Below, piece after piece: positions 3,802 through 6,326 of a stretch of 6,326 nt of DNA. The first letter of the stretch is position 1, and every line of letters begins with the position of its first letter. Under the pieces are notes generated by a model. It had not been told where the DNA came from. It worked only from the letters and a program-made list of their open reading frames with translations, and searched no databases. Position numbers and translations under genes: made by a program. The stretch comes from a candidate division FCPU426 bacterium. Its GTDB lineage: Bacteria > Oederibacteriota > PGYV01 > Palsa-1178. The DNA is taken from assembly GCA_003167475.1 (NCBI GenBank), contig PMTB01000094.1, positions 1 to 6,326 on the forward strand, read 5' to 3'.

Positions 3802-6325
3802 TCGCTTGTTCCTCCATCATCGGTATGGTCACATGGGCCTTCGTTCCTTTGCCCGGCTCGCTTTCAAGCCATATGGAACCGTTATGGCTGCTTATTATCT
3901 GCCTGCACACGGAGAGCCCCAGGCCTGTTCCTCTTGCTTTTGTGGTGAAGAACGGATCAAATGCCTTTTCCAAAATTTCTTTTTCTATGCCTGTGCCGTT
4001 ATCCCTGACCATTATTTTCACCGAATCCCTGTCCGGGACGCCCAGGATATCTATCCGGCCGCCCTTTGGCACGGCTTCGTGCGCGTTATTGAGGAGGTTG
4101 TTGAAAACTTCCCTTAGCTGTGTCGGATCCGCGTCTATGACTATGTCTTTCAGGCCGGCAATGTCCCCGGCGATCAAAACGCCTTTATTGCCGCGCGCTA
4201 AAACCTCATCCGCGGATTCCTTCAGTATGTTGTATATGGGGACCTTTTCCCTCTCCGGCGGTTTTAAGCGCGAATAAAAAAGCAGGTTGTTGATTATCTG
4301 GTCGGATTCCTTTACTTTTTTCTCAATATTGGCCAGCGGCCTTTCCAGTTCCGGGTCCTTTATTTTTCTCCTTATGTTATAGACCGCAACGCCTATGGTG
4401 GCAAGCGGGTTTCTGAGTTCATGTGCCACTGTCGAGGCCAGAGTGCCTATATCGGAAAGCCTTTTTGCGCGTTCTATCTGCCCCTGCGCCTCGAGCAGGG
4501 CTTCCTGGGCGAGTTTGCTGTCCGTGATGTCTATGCCCATCTCCAGTATCTGTTGTGTTCCGTCGGAATCCCTGAACGGGAAATCGTAAATATCATACTC
4601 CCTGCTGTCCGGCCCGGTCCATTTCCAGTTATGTTCTTTTTTTGTATTCAATACGTCCATGATCCCGCATTTATCGCACACTGCGGCTCCCTTGAACATC
4701 GCCTGGTGGCAGCGGCTTTCGCGGTCGTCGCCGAAACGGTCCCTGAAGAATTTATTCGAGTAGGCCAGGCGGTGGCCGGCTGTCAAAAGCGCCACGTACA
4801 CGGGCAAAGTCTCCATCACGTCAAAAAGGCGGGTGCGCTCCACAACTATCTGCGCGGTGCGTTCTTTTACGCGCTCCTCGAGCACCCCGTGCGATCTTTT
4901 CAGTTCAAGCTCATTGTCCATGCGTATCATAGCCGCGGCAATCTCGTCAGTGAGGCTTTTCATGAGGACCACGTCTTCATTTTCAAAAACACCGCGGCTT
5001 TTCGTCCCAAAAGAAAGCGTGCCCGTTACTTTGCCGCCTTTTCCCAGTATGGGGTTGCACGCGTAGGCTTTTACGCCAAAGCTCCTTACCAAGTCGGAAC
5101 GCGGGTCCTCTATCAGGTGGATGTTCTCGAGGACTATGGGCGTGGCGTCCCTTGCCACAAGCGCGCATACCAGCGAGCTGTTATCCAGGTATTTTATCAT
5201 TCCGGCTTCTTCCTCCGGGATGCCCGCGTACGAGTTAAGGCGCAACCGGTTTGAACCGTCTTCGGCCATAAAATTAAAGAACACCTGGCAGTCAAGCTGC
5301 TTCATTGCCATATGGCAAAGCGCATTTACTGCTTCCATGGGGCGTTCGCTCCTGAGAAGCGTGCTTGCGGCGTGCGAGAGCATTTCAAAACGCGCTATGG
5401 AGCGCCGCAGCTCCTCTTCGGCAAGGACCTGTGTTTCTATGGAAGAGTTCAGTTCCTCGTTCATGGAGGTCAGTTCCTCGTTCATGGCCGTGAGCTCTTC
5501 GTTATTTTCCTGCAGTTTTTGCTCGGCCAGTTCCCTTTCCGCTTCCGCGGCCCTGCGCTTACCGTCGGCCTTGTTTATGGTCCCGGCGTTGAACCAAAGC
5601 ATTCCCAAAAAACACAGGGTATAAGCCATGATAACCGCGACCACCCCGACCTCGCTCGTAAAAAATCCTGAACGCTCGCCGTAAAGCCTGAGCCATCCTA
5701 TAACCACGGGAAGAAGCATGAATCCGGGCAGCATCCTGCGCATCATTATCGAACCGAAGTTTTTTCCTGTGAAGACGCCCGTAAACCATGTACCGGGCCT
5801 TAAAAAGAATATGCCCATTCCCAGGGCGCATAAACCCGTGCCCGTGTTAAAGGCCACCCGCACGTTCATGAATTCGTGGATTGAAGAAACGCGCAGTATA
5901 TAACTTACAATGACCAGGTAGCCTCCAAAAAATGCCGGGAGCGCCAGGGCGTGGGAGATATTCGTGTTAAGATCCCCTCCCGCGCGTATGAGCAGTAATG
6001 AGGATGAAAAAATAATGATAAGTACTGCTGTGTACATATTGATGCCGGCCACCGCGTGCCATATGGTATCCAGCGCCGGTATCGCGTCAATGCCGACATT
6101 AACATGGAATTGGCTTCCCCATATAAGTTCAAGGGCATAAATACACACGACCATGGCGCCGATTATGCCCGCGCAAACGGCAGGCAGGCCTGTCACGGTG
6201 CGGGAGATATTTTTTTTGTCATGCAGTAGGATAAGGGCGAGCTGGGCCGATAAAAGCATGAAACAAACCGCTGTTATGAAACTCATGGGCTGCCATCCGG
6301 GGAGGACGCTTTTAAAATATGACAC
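3794..6325 (-). CDS. Membrane-bound sensor histidine kinase (7TM-GAF-PAS-HisKA-HATPase), probably 5'-partial
   Basis: At least 843 residues. About seven hydrophobic segments (roughly 13-34, 46-69, 87-113, 127-146, 161-175, 196-212, 225-245) lead into a charged coiled coil (252-310) with the heptad repeat NEELTAM/NEELTSM/NEELNSS. A GAF domain (about 313-472), a short coiled coil (LEERVKERTAQI) and a PAS domain (about 500-605) containing C539, C550 and C553 follow. HisKA has the phosphoacceptor H635 (STVAHELRNP). The HATPase shows an N box (N743, N747), DNGTGI (775-780), FDPFFTTK (789-796) and GTGLGLSV (799-806). It should autophosphorylate and pass phosphate to the overlapping receiver protein. 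The only start in view is GTG at 6325, two bases from the window edge. The opening SVLPGWQPMSFITAVCF resembles the second part of N-termini in related kinases, so the true start probably lies outside. The signal sensed is unknown. Confidence 0.92.
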   Translation of the reverse strand: MSYFKSVLPGWQPMSFITAVCFMLLSAQLALILLHDKKNISRTVTGLPAVCAGIIGAMVVCIYALELIWGSQFHVNVGIDAIPALDTIWHAVAGINMYTAVLIIIFSSSLLLIRAGGDLNTNISHALALPAFFGGYLVIVSYILRVSSIHEFMNVRVAFNTGTGLCALGMGIFFLRPGTWFTGVFTGKNFGSIMMRRMLPGFMLLPVVIGWLRLYGERSGFFTSEVGVVAVIMAYTLCFLGMLWFNAGTINKADGKRRAAEAERELAEQKLQENNEELTAMNEELTSMNEELNSSIETQVLAEEELRRSIARFEMLSHAASTLLRSERPMEAVNALCHMAMKQLDCQVFFNFMAEDGSNRLRLNSYAGIPEEEAGMIKYLDNSSLVCALVARDATPIVLENIHLIEDPRSDLVRSFGVKAYACNPILGKGGKVTGTLSFGTKSRGVFENEDVVLMKSLTDEIAAAMIRMDNELELKRSHGVLEERVKERTAQIVVERTRLFDVMETLPVYVALLTAGHRLAYSNKFFRDRFGDDRESRCHQAMFKGAAVCDKCGIMDVLNTKKEHNWKWTGPDSREYDIYDFPFRDSDGTQQILEMGIDITDSKLAQEALLEAQGQIERAKRLSDIGTLASTVAHELRNPLATIGVAVYNIRRKIKDPELERPLANIEKKVKESDQIINNLLFYSRLKPPEREKVPIYNILKESADEVLARGNKGVLIAGDIAGLKDIVIDADPTQLREVFNNLLNNAHEAVPKGGRIDILGVPDRDSVKIMVRDNGTGIEKEILEKAFDPFFTTKARGTGLGLSVCRQIISSHNGSIWLESEPGKGTKAHVTIPMMEEQANA
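5450..5491 (-). repeat. 21-bp tandem repeat encoding a coiled-coil heptad
   Basis: Two adjacent 21-bp units (5450-5470 and 5471-5491) share an identical 17-bp start CAGTTCCTCGTTCATGG. A degenerate third unit follows towards 5510. On the coding strand they give the heptads NEELTAM, NEELTSM and NEELNSS in the linker between the membrane part and the GAF domain of the kinase. Near-identity at DNA level points to recent slippage duplication, which could change linker length in whole heptads. Confidence 0.7.
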
Positions 6326-6326
6326 G

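Noticed and set aside
4421..5254. Long plus-strand reading frame (277 codons) opposite the kinase gene
   Set aside because: It is entirely antisense to well-supported GAF, PAS and HisKA coding sequence and shows no domain; it is a by-product of codon bias.

Overview
The window holds six protein-coding loci in four blocks, all of bacterial type. The organism cannot be named from sequence alone. A class III prepilin with a GspG-like C-terminus, a large multi-domain sensor kinase, moderate GC content with AT-richer control regions, and palindromic interspersed repeats would fit an environmental Gram-negative or candidate-phylum bacterium of the Elusimicrobiota/Omnitrophota kind. This is a low-confidence inference. 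The first gene pair (DUF6323/DUF6179-like) is, as I recall, best known from Firmicutes, which argues for caution.

Block 1 (1-1217, + strand): the tail of a DUF6323-like gene carrying an in-frame TAA, overlapping a complete DUF6179-like gene. Both families lack a known function. Block 2 (1237-1435): a highly palindromic repeat region ending in a terminator-like hairpin.

Block 3 (1437-2670, - strand): a compact two-gene module with features of a toxin-antitoxin or abortive-infection locus. A small basic protein overlaps a nucleotidyltransferase-fold protein. They are read from a promoter with perfect TTGACA-17-TATAAT consensus. Four copies of a GGTTAACCAAC-like box surround it, arranged with exact two-fold symmetry about the -35 hexamer. 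A second, shorter copy of the block 2 repeat lies upstream, so the module is bracketed by related repeats.

Block 4 (2859-3389, + strand): a single type IV pilin/pseudopilin-like gene with its own promoter and a strong ribosome binding site. Block 5 (3436-6326, - strand): a two-component pair, a membrane-bound hybrid-sensing histidine kinase (about seven membrane segments, coiled coil, GAF, cysteine-containing PAS, HisKA, HATPase) overlapping by 8 nt a stand-alone receiver protein. The kinase gene probably begins beyond the right edge. The pilin and two-component genes converge.

Most worth following up: the symmetric operator array with its nucleotidyltransferase module, the repeats bracketing it, and the stop codon interrupting the DUF6323-like gene.
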